Shown here piece after piece: positions 44,252 to 54,193 of a DNA stretch of 64,000 bases; the first letter of the stretch is position 1, and each line of letters opens with the position of its first letter. The position numbers were made by a program, and so were the translations under genes. The notes below the pieces were generated by a model, which saw only the letters and a program-made list of their open reading frames with translations, did not search any database and was not told where the DNA came from. The DNA is from Chrysoperla carnea. Its lineage: Eukaryota > Arthropoda > Insecta > Neuroptera > Chrysopidae. The stretch lies in NCBI RefSeq assembly GCF_905475395.1, contig NC_058341.1, positions 70,315,501-70,379,500 of the forward strand. Direction: 5' to 3'.

Positions 44252-46868
44252 TTTTGTACAATATTTTGTACATAAACTTTAATGTACACAATTTAATGAG
44301 AAACGAGATCAAACTTGAAATATCATACTAAATTTCAAAGGATAGATACTTACGAATAAGAATTGTCACTATTCACAGTTTTTTGGTATTATTATAAAAA
44401 GTTGTACTTGTTGAAAACAGCCCAATTGTGTTAGTGTTCTGAGAGTTCATGCTTTGTTTATTTTATTTGTGTTTTTCATTCTTTTTTCGTGGAAATTTTG
44501 ATTAATTTTTGAGAAAAATTAATAGTTAAATATTTAACTAATTGAAATATAATAGGTAAGTTATCTTTTATAAATTTTTCATGGACGAATTTTCAATGTA
44601 AAATTGATGTACAATATTTTGTACATTGGTTATGAATAGTTGTTATATCTGACAGTTTATTGTTTTATGTCATATAGATTCCATACGTGCCATGGCCAAT
44701 CAACAATTAACTTCGTCTGAAATTTTACAAATTTTAGAAGCTGATGATGTGTCTGATATTGAAATGTTAGAGGACGATGAAGATTTTGACGACGAAATAA
44801 ATGACTTAGATATTATGAATGATGAATATTTAATTCGCCAAAATATCGTAAGAGTAGGAGCTGATGTTGTTCGTAACAATGAGCGTGAAAATCTCAATGA
44901 TTTTGAAGAAGATATTCCAGAAGATGAACCCAACCAAGAAAATTCCGATCCAAATACTCCATCAACTTCAAAATCAAAGACAAAAATATATTGGCGAAAC
45001 AAAAACTTCACCAGAAAAAGTTGTATTTTGCTGGCTGAAATCGATGAGGAAATCGAATTATTGTCACCAATACAATACTTTTCAAAATATATTACTGACG
45101 AGCTTTTTGAACAAATGGAAATGTATACGAATATGTACACTGTTCAAAAGGGACATACGAGATTTAAACATTGCAGTGCAAAGGAACTGAAAATACTTTT
45201 TGGTCTACACATAGCAATGGGATCACTAAAATTTCCTCGTATAAGCTTATACTGGGATACGAGCCTATGTGTTGATTTTTTCACAAAAAACATGACACGA
45301 AATCGATTTTACGAACTCCGGAATAATTTGCACTTGGTGGATAATTTGGCAAAAGGTACTAATACCGACAAATTTTATAAAGTGCGGCCCATTTTCGATT
45401 GTATTAAAAAAAGAATGTTGGAACTGGAATTAGTACAAGAAGTGTGTATAAACGAACAAATAGTGCCTTTCAGAGGACAGCTTTCCATGAAGCAATACAT
45501 TAAAGGAAAACCAAACCCCTGGGGCGTAAAACTGTTTTTATTATGTTCCAAAAGCGGCCTTTGTTATGATTTTATTTTATACCAGGGATCTACAACCGGT
45601 CTTGATGAAAAGTCCTTAAAAATGTACGGTTTTGGTGCTACGGTTGTCTTACAGTTAGCAAAAAGGCTTGACAACAAAGGCTATTATCTATATTTTGATA
45701 ATTATTTCTCGTCATACACACTTTTACGAGAATTAATATCTAAAAACATTTACGCAGCATGTACAGTTCGGGTAAATCGGTTTCAAAACCCTCCGTTCCT
45801 TGTTGATAAAAAAGAAGAAAGAGGACATTCGCAAGAAATTTGCAATAAAGAGGAAGACGTAGTCCTTGTGAAATGGAAAGACAATCGAAGTGATGTCCTT
45901 GCTTCAACTTTTGTTGGGATAGGTGAAGAAGATACGGTGAAGAGATGGGATAGCAAAGAAAAAAAGTATATTCAAGTTACTAGACCAGAAATTGTTAAAA
46001 AATACAATAACGGAATGGGGGGAGTCGATCTTATTGATAGACTGATCAGTCTTTATCGCATTTATATAAAATCGCGAAAATGGACATCAAGAATGATATT
46101 TCATGCAGTGGATTTGGCTATAACGAACTCATGGATCGAGTATCGAACAGATGCCATGAAACTACAAATGCCAAAGAAAAATATTTTGGATCTTTTACAT
46201 TTTAGAATGAGGATTGCGGAATCGTTAGTAAAAGTAGATTCTACATTTGTTGGGCGTAGGAAAGGGCGACCATCTTCTCGTGCTTCGACAAAATCAAGAT
46301 CCGCAACGCCAGATTTTATTTTACATAGTCCTGAACCAATTCCTGGACCATCGAATCAATTACCAGAAGTTCCAGAAGTTCCTGAACCGGGTCCTTCAAA
46401 AAAAAGAAAAATTGAAAATCGACCGATAGACGAAGTGAGAATGGATACGGTTGACCATTTGCCTATCCATGACGGAAAAAATGCTCCAACACGATGCAAA
46501 GCAAAAAAATGTTTGGGAAGAACATTTTTTAAGTGTGTCAAATGTGAAGTACATTTGTGTATAAACAGGGAAAAAAATTGTTTTTTGGAGTACCATCAAT
46601 AGTTAAAAATAATTATACTTTGAAATAAAAAATAAAAATAAATCATTGATTAACTGTTGTTATTATTTTATTACGTTCCACAACCAATGTACAATAAATT
46701 GTACATTCCAGAAAACTCACAATAAAAGGAAAATTTTTTTTTCTGTTGTTATTTCGTCAAATGAAAGTATTTTATGAAATCTTTTCACGAAAAATATTTT
46801 TTTACTACTCGGCGTTCAAAGTTGGGTTTACCGTACCATAAATTTTTATGTACAATATATTGTACATC
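44252..46868. repeat. Subterminal TGTACAAT-ATTGTACA palindromes of the piggyBac element
   Basis: Copies lie near 44255-44272, 44608-44627, 46687-46706 and 46850-46867. All are near-palindromes of the form TGTACAATATTTTGTACA, two at each end and outside the ORF. They are probably transposase-binding sites. Confidence 0.75.
44692..46602 (+). CDS. piggyBac-type transposase with first catalytic Asp replaced by Asn
   Basis: The ORF is a complete 636 residues from ATG 44692 (MANQQLTSSE). The acidic N-terminus is followed by the DDE_Tnp_1_7 domain (FFTKNMTRNRFYELRNNLHL). The last about 35 residues form the Cys-rich domain (RCKAKKC, KCVKCEVHLC, Cys/His spacing intact). Second and third catalytic Asp are present: D336 in LYFDNYFSSY, D446 and D449 in GGVDLIDR. 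The first, expected in a [I/V]DEQ motif, is Asn at residue 254 (INEQIVPFRG, codon 45451-45453). It would therefore be catalytically dead unless the residue is edited or misassembled. TE-to-host domestication could also tolerate the change. Confidence 0.92.
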   Translation: MANQQLTSSEILQILEADDVSDIEMLEDDEDFDDEINDLDIMNDEYLIRQNIVRVGADVVRNNERENLNDFEEDIPEDEPNQENSDPNTPSTSKSKTKIYWRNKNFTRKSCILLAEIDEEIELLSPIQYFSKYITDELFEQMEMYTNMYTVQKGHTRFKHCSAKELKILFGLHIAMGSLKFPRISLYWDTSLCVDFFTKNMTRNRFYELRNNLHLVDNLAKGTNTDKFYKVRPIFDCIKKRMLELELVQEVCINEQIVPFRGQLSMKQYIKGKPNPWGVKLFLLCSKSGLCYDFILYQGSTTGLDEKSLKMYGFGATVVLQLAKRLDNKGYYLYFDNYFSSYTLLRELISKNIYAACTVRVNRFQNPPFLVDKKEERGHSQEICNKEEDVVLVKWKDNRSDVLASTFVGIGEEDTVKRWDSKEKKYIQVTRPEIVKKYNNGMGGVDLIDRLISLYRIYIKSRKWTSRMIFHAVDLAITNSWIEYRTDAMKLQMPKKNILDLLHFRMRIAESLVKVDSTFVGRRKGRPSSRASTKSRSATPDFILHSPEPIPGPSNQLPEVPEVPEPGPSKKRKIENRPIDEVRMDTVDHLPIHDGKNAPTRCKAKKCLGRTFFKCVKCEVHLCINREKNCFLEYHQ

Positions 46869-46885
46869 AGTAGTGAAGAGGTTAA

Positions 46886-47608
46886 AGAAAAGCTACTAAA
46901 GCTAAATAATTATACGCCATTGCCTATTATCAAAACAGAATAGGAACCCAAAATTATAGGGGAAGGTCTATTTTTATGTGTTAAATTTTACATTAAAAAA
47001 AAAAAAAAAAAAACTCCAAGTAGAGTTTATTTTGTGAATACATGTTTTTTTCATGTAACCCAAAAATAAAAAGGGAAAAAATATTTTATTAATTATTATA
47101 CGCCACAGCCTGTTATCTCAAAAGCACAGGAACCCATAATATAGGGAAGATCTCTTATTACATTATAGGCCACAGCCTGTTATCTCAAAAGCACAGGAAC
47201 CCATAATATAGGGAAGGTCTTTTATTACATTATACGCCAAAGCCTGTTATTTCAAAATACATACGCACATTTATTCCTCGAATCTATAATACTTAAACAA
47301 ATTTATACATACGCATTTTAAAAAGGAAAATATATTTCAAGTTATTACAGTATTATAAAATATTTTTCATTTAAAAATTATTAACTAAATCTAAAATTGA
47401 TTAAATTGAAAAATATCATTTTAAATAATTTCAATATAGTATTGTCTAAAAATATTAAATGTTATTCTTTTATTTGAAAGCAAAATCTTATTAAGAAATA
47501 TTATAAATCATTAAAAATTTACAAATTATTTTATAAATAAAATTATTAAACAAAATTGCTTTCAAACCATATCACATACCGAAGAAAGGTCACTTAGTTA
47601 AAATAAAA
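46886..47608 (+). other. Gypsy element C leader with 67-bp tandem repeats
   Basis: Units containing CCACAGCCTGTTATCTC begin at about 47103, 47170 and 47237 (period 67), with a diverged fourth unit near 46907. Each holds AGCACAGGAACCCATAAT and GGGAAGGTCT. A long A tract lies near 46992-47012. No gene is seen before the gag ATG. Confidence 0.75.
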
Positions 47609-48601
47609 ATGGCACCACCAGTCGAAAGTACCTCAGCGATAGCAGCAACAATAGATCCAAAACAATGGATATGGATGTTATCGATGATCAAAGAATTCAA
47701 TGGTAAAGATATTCAAAGTTTGGAGGAATATCTTAACAGCGTACCTAAATACTGTGAAACAATTAATTGGAACAGATAACGCAATGTTAAACGAAAAATT
47801 AGCTATCTGTGCATACAACAAAATACCAGCAAATACAGCATTGGAATTGGGATACGAATCACCACCAGCATGGGACACATTAAGGACCAAGTTACAACAA
47901 ATATATGGGGATAAGACTCATATGGACTTACGTATGGAACGGTTAGAAACCGCAAGACAACTTCCATCTGAAAATGTTACGGAATATTATACGAGATTGA
48001 AGCAATGGGAGATAAATACATTATCTGCCTTAAACAATCCACACCTGCTGCTTCCTTACCGTATGAAGCCGCCATGATCAGAAGAACTTGTTTACGAAGG
48101 TTCATTTACCACAGTCAACCCGAAATCTCAAGAGTATTGCGAATTGTATCAAAAATCGAATCATTGGAAGAAGCCTATACAAGAGCATTAGAAGAAGAAT
48201 CGGCACAAAAGATGTATCAAGTCGCTTATAAAGAAAGAAATAAACCCAAGCTGTATTGTACAAAATGCCATATGAATAATCATACATGGAAGACATGTAG
48301 ACGTAAAAATTATAATAATCAACAATACAATAAAAACAATGGTACTTCGAACAATTATAATAAATCAAACAACAATGCAAATCGAAGCAACACGAATATT
48401 CAAAATTCTGCGCCAAAGACTTGTTTGTATTGTAAAAAATTGGGTCACACGATTGACAATTGTTTTAAAAAATTAAACAGTGAAAAATACAGAAATCAAG
48501 CAGCCATTAATACTGTCATTGAAGATATGGATAATTTAAACTTGAACCAGGGAACTGTCGAGATGTCCGTCAGCCAACCCCGAATTGTAGACATCAACTA
48601 A
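47609..48601 (+). pseudogene. Gag of gypsy element C
   Basis: ATG 47609 gives MAPPVESTSAIAATIDP. The frame changes near 47750 and again near 48010-48040. The capsid part shows WDTLRTKLQQIYGD and ENVTEYYTRLKQW. Two CCHC knuckles follow: CTKCHMNNHTWKTC (about 48260) and CLYCKKLGHTIDNC (about 48421), separated by an Asn-rich stretch. Confidence 0.82.
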
Positions 48602-48659
48602 ATCCAATCGAATCTATATACCACAATCACAAAAGAGGAACCATATGGATAGAAACCCC

Positions 48660-50577
48660 AAACACGGATTCTATCTATCGGCAATTTCAAATTATTAGTG
48701 GACACGGGAGCATCAATTTCAATAATTAAACACGAAACTTTACATAACCAATGTGCACGGGATAACCGAACACTACATCATATTAAGTTAGGAGCACTAC
48801 CTTCAAACAGCAGAACATTTACTATTGGAAAAGCGTTAATATTATTAAATGGTTTAACATATATTCCATATATAATAACTGCTGAGAATGCGAATCTTGA
48901 TTATGATGGAATTATTGGAAATGATTTTCTACGACAAAATAATGCCGTGATCGACTATTATCAAAAATTATTAATATTAAACAATAATGCCTGTTATAAA
49001 TTATGTATGGACGAAACGGAACCTCAGATTTATTTTACATCGACAAATCGGGTAAATGAAATCTATAAAAGTGTTAGATTGGAACACTTAAATGAAGAAT
49101 TAAAACAAGAAATTTTTGAATTATTAATAAAATATAAAGAGTTACCCAAATTAAATAATGATGAACCAGGTCAAGTAATTGGATTTCAACACAAAATCGA
49201 TACAACAGATGATCAACCCATTAAAAACAAAATATATCCATTACCAGAAGTCCACCGACAAGAAGCGGATAGACAAATTAAGGAACTACTAGAAATGAAT
49301 ATTATTAGGGAAAGCGAAAGCCCATACAATTGTCCAGTTTGGATTGTACCAAAGAAAGAAGATGCAAGTGGAAAAAAGAAATGGAGAATGGTTAATAATT
49401 ATCCCTTGCCTAATATAAATGAAATACTGGGAAAATTAAATGGAAACTCATACTTTACAACCATCGATTTGGCTAGTGGATATCATCAAATTCCAATTAA
49501 AGAAAGTGACATTCATAAAACAGCATTCTCTGTTAATGGAGAACATTACGAATTTGTACGAATGCCTTTTGGTTTGATAAACGCGCCAGCAACATTCCAA
49601 ACAATGATGAATAAAATATTGAAACAAGAAATAGGGAAAACATGTTTAGTTTATTTGGATGACATAATAATCTTTGGAAAAACGAAAGAAGAACACTTAA
49701 ATAATATCGATCGAATATTTAAAATCATAAAACAAAATGGATAAAAATACAATTGGATAAATGCGAATTTTTGAAAGATAACATAGAATACCTTGGACAT
49801 ACAGTCACAACGAAAGGAATTCTACCAAATAATAAGAAAATCGAAGTTATACAAAATGCGCCTTTACCCAACAACATGAAGCAAGTACGACAATTTCTTG
49901 AACTAGCTGGACATTATCGAAAGTTTATTAAAAATTATGCTAAACTTACAAAACCACTAACAATATTATTAATGAAGGAAAAGAAATTTGAATGGACACC
50001 AAAATGCCAGGAAGCTTTCGAAAAAGTTAGAGCAGAATTAACTACGAGTCCGATATTAATACATCCAGGCTTAACCAAAGAATTCAGAATCACAACGGAT
50101 GCATCAAATGAAGCTATAGGAGGAGTATTATCTCAAGAAATAGACGGAAAAGATCATCCTATCGCATTTTATTCACAAACCCTCATAGCAGCTGAACGAA
50201 ATTATACCACTACAGAAAAGGAATGTTTAGCAATCATTAAAACAATTAAACACTTCCATCAATTTTTATATGGAAAAAAATTTTTAATTCTTACGGATCA
50301 TCGCCCCTTAATATGGCTACATAACGTCAAGGATCCGAGCAGTAGATTAATAAGATGGAGACTAAAATTGTTGGAATACCAGTATGAAATCAAATATAAA
50401 GAAGGAAGATTAAACACTAATGCTGATTACCTAAGTAGGATTTATTCAATAACTACGGAAAAAGAAAATTTGGAAAATTTCAATAACATGGTAAAATTTA
50501 TACCTACTAAAATCAAATGGGAAAAACAAGACATCTCTAAAGTAAAACATCTGAAAAGGGAACTCTGGGAGAATTAA
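48660..50577 (+). pseudogene. Protease, reverse transcriptase and RNase H of gypsy element C
   Basis: The protease site is LLVDTGASISII (about 48693). The RT has WRMVNNYPLPNINE, where about 10 residues around the expected DYR-LN motif are missing, then TTIDLASGYHQIPI, FVRMPFGLINAPATFQ and LVYLDDIIIFG with an intact YLDD. A TAA at 49742-49744 and a frame change split it there. RNase H follows: ITTDASNEAIGGVLSQ, TTEKECLAII, LTDHRPLIWL and NTNADYLSRI. The frame ends at 50577. Confidence 0.85.
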
Positions 50578-50848
50578 GTATCCTACAAAATAAAAACAAT
50601 TATACTCAAACTATTTATTTATTGATAGTGGCAAACGAAAAAGAAGAAATAAATCTACCACTACTATTTAGAGCTTTACATGTTCTAAAATAAGAATATA
50701 ATGTACCAGAAATCACTTGTTTTGATTTCATCACTAAAGGAAAACAGCAGAAAATGCTATTAACATTATTTTACTACTTTTTTGAAGAAAATTTTTGGAT
50801 ATTGAACGACACGTCTATACCAAATAAATATTTCGATAATAAATCGTC
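50578..50848 (+). other. Gypsy element C pol spacer, left of BEL element F
   Basis: This is the RNase H-integrase connecting region in broken frames (FYYFFEENFWILNDTSI near 50780). It is interrupted at the TCGTC target (50844-50848) and resumes at 57548. Confidence 0.55.
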
Positions 50849-51429
50849 TGTTTACGCCGGAATTCGGACTTTGAACTTATCTTCAAATCCGACTCTGGTT
50901 TTTGGTGTTTACACAAATTTTGTTTAAAGAGAATTAAATCTATTTTTTTTGTTTTGAACGGAGATATTCTGTCTCCTTTTAATTGAGTAATTGCCCTTTG
51001 CGCAATTTCGTACTTATCAAGAGTCAGTCAACGTGAACAGTTCGTTCTCGTAGTGAATTTAAAGCGGACAGTGTGTCCCTCATTTTTGTGCTGTACAACA
51101 GTAGTGTAATCAGATAGTGCGTCTGTATACCAAGGACAGTGCGTCCTCATCTTCTATATGTGTTATTAGTTCGTATGTATAATTAACGTTCGGTAAACGG
51201 TTTACTTATCAAGTTACTACTTCAAACTAGTTCACTATAATATCCTATAATTATCCATCCTTTTATCCAAATTACGTGGGTGAAACCAGAAGAAGTTTGA
51301 AGATTATTACCGGAGTAGGCGTTCAAAAGGTTAGTGCAACCATTTCATTTCATTCACATTTTTCCGTATAAATTTATTCGAGAAGTATCCCGACTTTGGA
51401 TATTACGTCCATTAGCCAGAGCCACTACA
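50849..51429 (+). repeat. 5' LTR of BEL/Pao element F
   Basis: It starts TGTTTACGCCGG and ends GCCACTACA, the same length and sequence as 56962-57542. Confidence 0.95.
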
Positions 51430-52086
51430 TTTTTTGGTCCTTCGAAGCGGATTGTGAGCCTGGGGAATACGTTTTTGCATGATTTATGCGGAGAATTGTC
51501 GAATTTTTGAGCAAAATTTGAGAATAAAAAAAACGTGTAAAAAACGCGCGAAAAAATATTTTTAATGATATAACTTGTTTTCGCCAGCAAACAAGCTTGC
51601 TAGATAGTTTTATCGTGTGCGCATGTCTACAACGTGAGAGTGAGACAACATTACATACCAATGATATGCGCAGTAGTTACTTAAAACACTGTTTTATTGA
51701 GTGAATAAACAGATATTTTTGTTTCACAATATTGTTTATATTGTTTGAGTATTATTATCATTATCATTTTTCTGTAGATTTGGGCATTATTGAGTTTTTG
51801 ATGGAATAAATACTTTTTACAATATTTATTTCGAAGTAAAGTAAATGGTTATTTAAAATTGGTTACTTGTATTTAAGTTAACACACACTTATTGAGTACG
51901 TATTGTTTGTTTACATGATAATCAAAGTGTTGATCTTTGTGTACGAAATATTTATTTCAAATCTTTATTTATTCTTATAATATTTATTTCAAATCAACCA
52001 TTTAATCGTTTGTTTACAAAATACTATTTAGTCTATTTGTGTATTTCTTGTTTACGTACACCTGCTGTCACTGATTATTGACAATA

Positions 52087-52800
52087 ATGGCTGAAGCTAA
52101 ATTAAAATCAAAATTAAAGGTTTTAACTTCGAAAAAGCAAACCCTTTTCAAACGAGTACAGCTATTATTTGATAAAAGTCAAAACATTGCGGATGAGACA
52201 ATTGTGAATGATTTTCTTATCAGATATTCGACTTTGAACGAGACCTGTAATGAGTTTAAGCTCCTAGTTGATGATATAAATTTAATAAATTTAGAGCTAG
52301 ATCCTGAATTTGAGCCAAATTGTCAAGAATTAAATGTGATAGATGAATTGTTTTGTCACATTAAATCCGTAGCTGATTCTCTTAAGGTGAAAAAATCCGA
52401 GCAAGTAAATGAATCGGTGAAATCGATTGGGGATATAGTCTCTCCTAGGCTACCTAAAATTACGATTCCATCGTTTGATGGCAACCCGTTAAGATGGCCT
52501 ATATTTTATGCTACTTTCAAATCATTGGTGCATGAAAACATAAAATTGGATAGTATTTCCAAATTACATTATTTATTAGGAAGTTTAACTCACAATGCAC
52601 TCGCTTTATGTAGTGTGGTACCTCCTACACCTGAAAATTATTCACTAATGTGGGATTCATTAATTGATAAATATCAAGATTCACGGCAGATAGCCTTTAT
52701 GTATTTGGATCAAATTTTGAAATTCAAACCTTTTTTAGTGGAAAGTGGTCAAAATTTAAACTTATTTGTTGAAAAATTTGATAGTGCCGTGGAATTGTAG
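52087..52800 (+). pseudogene. Gag of BEL/Pao element F, C-terminally deleted
   Basis: ATG 52087 (MAEAKLKSKLKVLTSKK). A helical N-terminus is followed by LPKITIPSFDGNPLRW (about 52452) and YLLGSLTHNALALC. The frame ends after LFVEKFDSAVEL at 52800. Relatives continue about 100-150 more residues to the knuckles; here that part is missing and the next frame starts directly at a CRKCSKRHHTLLH knuckle near 52818, pointing to an internal deletion. Confidence 0.82.
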
Positions 52801-54193
52801 TTCAAACTCGAGCTGTCGTAAATGTTCAAAACGCCATCATACGCTTTTACATTTTCATCATAAGTCAGATGCCAATGGTAAAGATAATTCAGAAGTTTTA
52901 AAGGGTAATCCCTCCACATCGAGTGTGTCAGTTGAATCCAAGCCATCTCCTCCGGTGAGTTTGTGTTCGACATCAGAATTAGTGCAATCGAAATATACTG
53001 TATTATTGGCTACAGCTCAAGTACATGTTGTATCTCATTTTGGAGAAAATTTTTTATTTAGATTTTTGATTGACAGTGCAAGTCAATGCAATTTCATAAC
53101 TCAGAGGTGTTGTCAAAGACTCAAGCTACCAGTGAATCGAGCGTGTCTGACCGTGTCAGGAATTGGTGTTTCCGAAAAACGCGTCAACGGACAAGCTCAA
53201 TTAAAATTTTATAGTAAATATGATATTCACAATAAATACACGATGGATGTTTTAATAGTTGATAAAATTACGGATCAGTTGCCAACCTGTGTGATTGATA
53301 GTGAAGTGTGTGATACATTTAAAAATTTGCGTTTGGCAGATGATGAATTTTATCGACCGAGTGAGATTGATGGAATGATAGGCGCCGAGTTAGTGCCCTA
53401 CATTCTGAAGGGACTTCGAATCACAGGTCCGGATTCGCCAGTCGCCCTTGATTCGACGTTAGGTTTCATTATTATGGGTAAAGCGAAAGCTGAAGTCACT
53501 AATAACATTATTCAATCTTATTGTTGTGTTAACTCTCCCCTTAATATGGATCAACTCATCCAACAATTTTGGGATATAGAGGAAGTGCCAAACGGTACCG
53601 TGTTAAACGCAGACGATTTAGAGTGCGAAAAATTATTTGCGGCGTCTGTTAAGCGAGACGTAAGTGGTCGATATGAGGTAGCTTTACCATTTAAAAAGAT
53701 TTTTTCTGATTTAGGAGACTCTTATACTTCTGCTTTAAGAAGATTCCAAAACTTAGAAAAACGATTCGCCTCCATGCCTTTGTTTAAAAAACAATATATG
53801 GAAGTTATACGTGACTATTTCGATCAAGGTCATCTAAAGACCATAAGTGGTCTACATCCTAAATCATGTGGCTACTTTATTCCTCATCACGGGGTTTTTA
53901 AGGCTAGCTCCAGTTCTACACCATTACGAGTGGTTTTCGATGCGTCCGCGAAAACCGATAATGGAATATCTTTAAACGATGCTTTATATACCGGTCCGAA
54001 ATTACAAACTGATATTTTTGACATTCTACTTAATTTTCGTTTATTTCAATTTGCTATGACATCAGATGTGAAACAGATGTATAGACAAATTGAATTGTGT
54101 CCTCCTCATCAAAAATATCAATGTATTTGGTGGAGGTTTTCTGCTGAAGAGTTCTCCCTACTTAGCTTTACGCACTTTACGCCAATTAGCTAA
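52801..54193 (+). pseudogene. Zinc knuckle, protease and N-terminal RT of BEL/Pao element F
   Basis: A knuckle (CRKCSKRHHTLLHFH), the protease site FRFLIDSASQCNFI (about 53060), EIDGMIGAELVPYIL, then RT blocks GRYEVALPFK, GYFIPHHGVFK, LRVVFDASAKTDNGISLND and TSDVKQMYRQIEL with the first Asp. The frame runs out at 54193 because about 15 residues before the SSPYLA motif are missing (junction near 54145). Confidence 0.85.

Larger units (their letters stand above)
44205..46881 (+). mobile_element. piggyBac element, 2677 bp, TTAA target
   Basis: The inverted ends CCTCTTCACTACTGA (44205) and TCAGTAGTGAAGAGG (46881) are flanked by TTAA at 44201-44204 and 46882-46885. One long ORF (44692-46602) occupies the centre. 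Palindromic TGTACAATATTTTGTACA-like motifs recur near both ends. Structurally it is complete. Confidence 0.95.

Noticed and set aside
44700-45140. Long minus-strand ORF opposite the piggyBac gene
   Set aside because: Ser-rich shadow of the acidic N-terminus of the transposase on the other strand.
47094-47250. Satellite DNA
   Set aside because: Only three to four units, confined to a retrotransposon leader.
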